NCBI RefSeq assembly: GCF_000466685.1
Contig: NZ_ANNG01000011.1
Location: 1 to 64,000 of the forward strand
From: Campylobacter concisus UNSWCS
GTDB taxonomy: Bacteria; Campylobacterota; Campylobacteria; Campylobacterales; Campylobacteraceae
Reading direction: 5' to 3'
Length of the DNA: 64,000 nt
Position 1 is the stretch's first letter. Every line of letters starts with the position of its first letter. Shown here in pieces: positions 62,714 to 64,000 of the stretch. Both the position numbers and the translations under genes were made by a program. The notes under the pieces are model-generated. The model saw nothing but the letters and a program-made list of their open reading frames with translations. It was not told where the DNA came from and searched no databases.

Positions 62714-62765
62714 TGTCACAATTGTACTAGAGTACAATATAACGTTATATTATAAAATGTCACAA
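62714..62765. promoter_or_regulatory. Nested palindromes upstream of the RTX promoter
   Basis: ATTGTACT-AG-AGTACAAT (62721-62738) and ATATAACGTTATAT (62737-62750) are adjacent perfect inverted repeats. They are flanked by direct repeats of TGTCACAA at 62714 and 62758. Together they cover the -35 region and beyond, as expected for a repressor or activator binding region. Confidence 0.55.
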
Positions 62766-62905
62766 ATAGCTTCTTAAATAGATATAAAATGCGTAGTATT
62801 AGGGATATACTTTGAAAGATATAGTAAAATTAACAAAATAAAAAGGCAACAAAGTGTTGTAATATGAGGTAAATTTTTCTAAAAATAAAATTTAAATTTT
62901 AAAAT

Positions 62906-63694
62906 TTATAAACTCAAAGCCTCTCGCATAGAAATTTCTATCTTTTTCTCATCGAGGCTGCCATTATAAAATAAATTTAACGCTAAAACTGCTTGATACA
63001 AGAGCATATCAGCTCCGTCTTTGCATGCTAAATTTTGGCTTTTGGCCTCTTTTAAAAATGGCGTTTGCTTGCCGTAAATAACATCAAATGCAAATTTAGC
63101 GCTTTTTAAAATGCCATCTAAAATCTCTTTTGGTGCTGGCAAAAGGTCATCTTTTAGCCCTGCTGAGGTTGAATTTACCACTAGATCAAATTTATGCTCT
63201 TTATAGTCATCCCAGCTAAAGCACTCATAGTGATCTTTAAATTTATCAAGTCTTGCCTTGCTTCTATTTAGTATGCAAACATCTATGTTTTGCGATCTAA
63301 GTGCGTAGGCTAGGGCGTTTGCGGTGCCTCCAGCTCCAAGGATGATGGCACTTTTTGCCTCTTTGAAATTTGATATCGCTTTTAAAAAGCCAGGTGCGTC
63401 AGTGTTGTAGGCATAAATTTTTTCATTTTTTAGCACTAAAGTGTTTGCAGAGCCTATTTTTTGGGCTACCTCTGAGGCGTCGTCGGCTAAATTTAGAGCA
63501 AATTCTTTATGCGGGAGTGTGACATTTGCGCCGTTTAGTTTTAGGGATTTAAATTTATTGATTAGCTCATTGCCATCTTTTAGCAAAACCCTAGTATATA
63601 GGGCATCAAGAGCTAGATCGGCAATGGCTTTGTTGTGTAGTCTTGGAGATACGGAGTGAGCTATCGGATCTCCAAAAACTGCGAAGGTTTTCAT
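62906..63694 (-). CDS. aroE: Shikimate dehydrogenase
   Basis: The 262-residue enzyme reduces 3-dehydroshikimate to shikimate with NADPH. FGDPIAHSVSPRLHN is the shikimate-binding N-terminus, GANVTLPHKEFA has the catalytic Lys (about residue 64), GAGGTANALAYAL the cofactor loop (about 121-133), and VNSTSAGL and GADMLLYQA follow. Its start overlaps the stop of the SPOR gene by three bases. C. jejuni has the same SPOR-aroE order. Confidence 0.95.
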   Translation of the reverse strand: MKTFAVFGDPIAHSVSPRLHNKAIADLALDALYTRVLLKDGNELINKFKSLKLNGANVTLPHKEFALNLADDASEVAQKIGSANTLVLKNEKIYAYNTDAPGFLKAISNFKEAKSAIILGAGGTANALAYALRSQNIDVCILNRSKARLDKFKDHYECFSWDDYKEHKFDLVVNSTSAGLKDDLLPAPKEILDGILKSAKFAFDVIYGKQTPFLKEAKSQNLACKDGADMLLYQAVLALNLFYNGSLDEKKIEISMREALSL

Positions 63695-64000
63695 TTTGCT
63701 CTAAAGACAAAAGCGTCTTTATTGACATCTTTTCTTATGTCATTTACAGCTTTTTGTAGCCCTTTTTCATCAAATGGACCAACTAAAATTTTAGTTAGCT
63801 CGCCAGCTTTTATAGTTTTGTAGCTATAGCCTTTGGCTGCTATTTTTTTCATATAGTCGGCATTTGGGTTAAATTTACTAGTTGCAAATACTTGAACATA
63901 AGAGCCTTTTGCGACGCTCTCAGCTTTTGCTGGAGCTTCAGCTTTTTTCTCTACTTTTTCAGCTTTTGCTGGAGCTTCAGCCTTTTTTTCTACCTTTGTT
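63691..64000 (-). CDS. SPOR-domain protein, partial (continues past the window edge)
   Basis: The visible 102 residues are the C-terminal end. A repeated, Ala/Lys/Glu-rich linker (two or more copies of EKVEKKAEAPAKA-like units) is followed by a SPOR domain (GSYVQVFATSKFNP…KILVGPFDEKGL) and ends with TGA overlapping the aroE ATG. SPOR domains bind denuded septal peptidoglycan, so the protein likely sits at the division site through an N-terminal anchor that lies outside this window. Confidence 0.88.
   Translation of the reverse strand, partial: TKVEKKAEAPAKAEKVEKKAEAPAKAESVAKGSYVQVFATSKFNPNADYMKKIAAKGYSYKTIKAGELTKILVGPFDEKGLQKAVNDIRKDVNKDAFVFRAK

Noticed and set aside
62761-62905. Small gene between the RTX promoter and aroE
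   Set aside because: The gap is AT-rich with frequent stops on both strands and no ribosome site followed by a plausible frame.

Overview
The window looks like a chromosomal segment of a Campylobacter, most likely of the C. concisus type. The evidence is the AT-rich DNA with very frequent AAATTT/TTTAAA words, a CiaB homologue, a Campylobacter-type dimeric dUTPase, MqnA (futalosine menaquinone pathway), carboxynorspermidine decarboxylase, and gene orders I recognise from C. jejuni (motE-like / coiled-coil / purA; ileS / small membrane ORF / gatA / guaB; murC / mutS2; SurA-like / gltX / maeB / upp / mqnA; aroE / SPOR). Species assignment is inference. Most of the window is dense housekeeping sequence arranged in short operons with 4-base ATGA overlaps.

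Layout. 0-7.4 kb (minus): a flagellar-motor-associated MotE-like protein, a FliJ-like coiled-coil protein, purA, a HisZ-like protein and a very large GGDEF/EAL protein. 7.4-10.9 kb (minus): nitroreductase, selD (a selenoprotein gene read through an in-frame UGA), yedF and an fdhC-like cytochrome b. 11.1-14.4 kb: DJ-1 protein, nspC, moaD-moaE and a membrane protein. 14.4-18.2 kb: an AT-rich two-gene dynamin-like GTPase module (LeoBC + LeoA, resembling the Eleos anti-phage system) whose first gene carries an in-frame amber stop. 18.3-31.6 kb: Crp/Fnr regulator, thioesterase, ciaB, two GGDEF/EAL proteins, dut, EI24 and other membrane proteins, and lemA-TPM. 31.6-32.6 kb: a non-coding stretch built from duplicated, hairpin-rich repeats. 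33.3-34.6 kb: a frameshifted pectate lyase. 34.7-51.9 kb: cinA, ileS, gatA, guaB, metX, xseB, a nitrilase-like pseudoenzyme, tag, murC, mutS2, a degenerate GGDEF/EAL protein and dapE. 51.9-52.7 kb: remnants of a DedA gene and a YedE-type transporter. 52.8-58.5 kb: SurA-like chaperone, gltX, maeB, upp, a barnase/barstar pair and mqnA. 58.7-64 kb: assT, a frameshifted RTX protein with a LapA-type retention module, aroE and a SPOR protein.

Themes. (1) Selenium: selD (itself a selenoprotein), yedF, an fdhC-type cytochrome and a decayed YedE-type gene. (2) c-di-GMP: four membrane GGDEF/EAL proteins, each with a different pattern of lost catalytic residues. (3) Accessory or surface functions that are each broken by one base change: LeoBC (amber), pectate lyase (A6 tract) and the RTX protein (short T run). 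(4) A barnase/barstar pair embedded in a housekeeping operon. The best candidates for a less usual system are the interrupted Leo dynamin module, the membrane-anchored barnase with its translationally coupled barstar, and the UGA-decoded selD with its compact SECIS-like hairpin.
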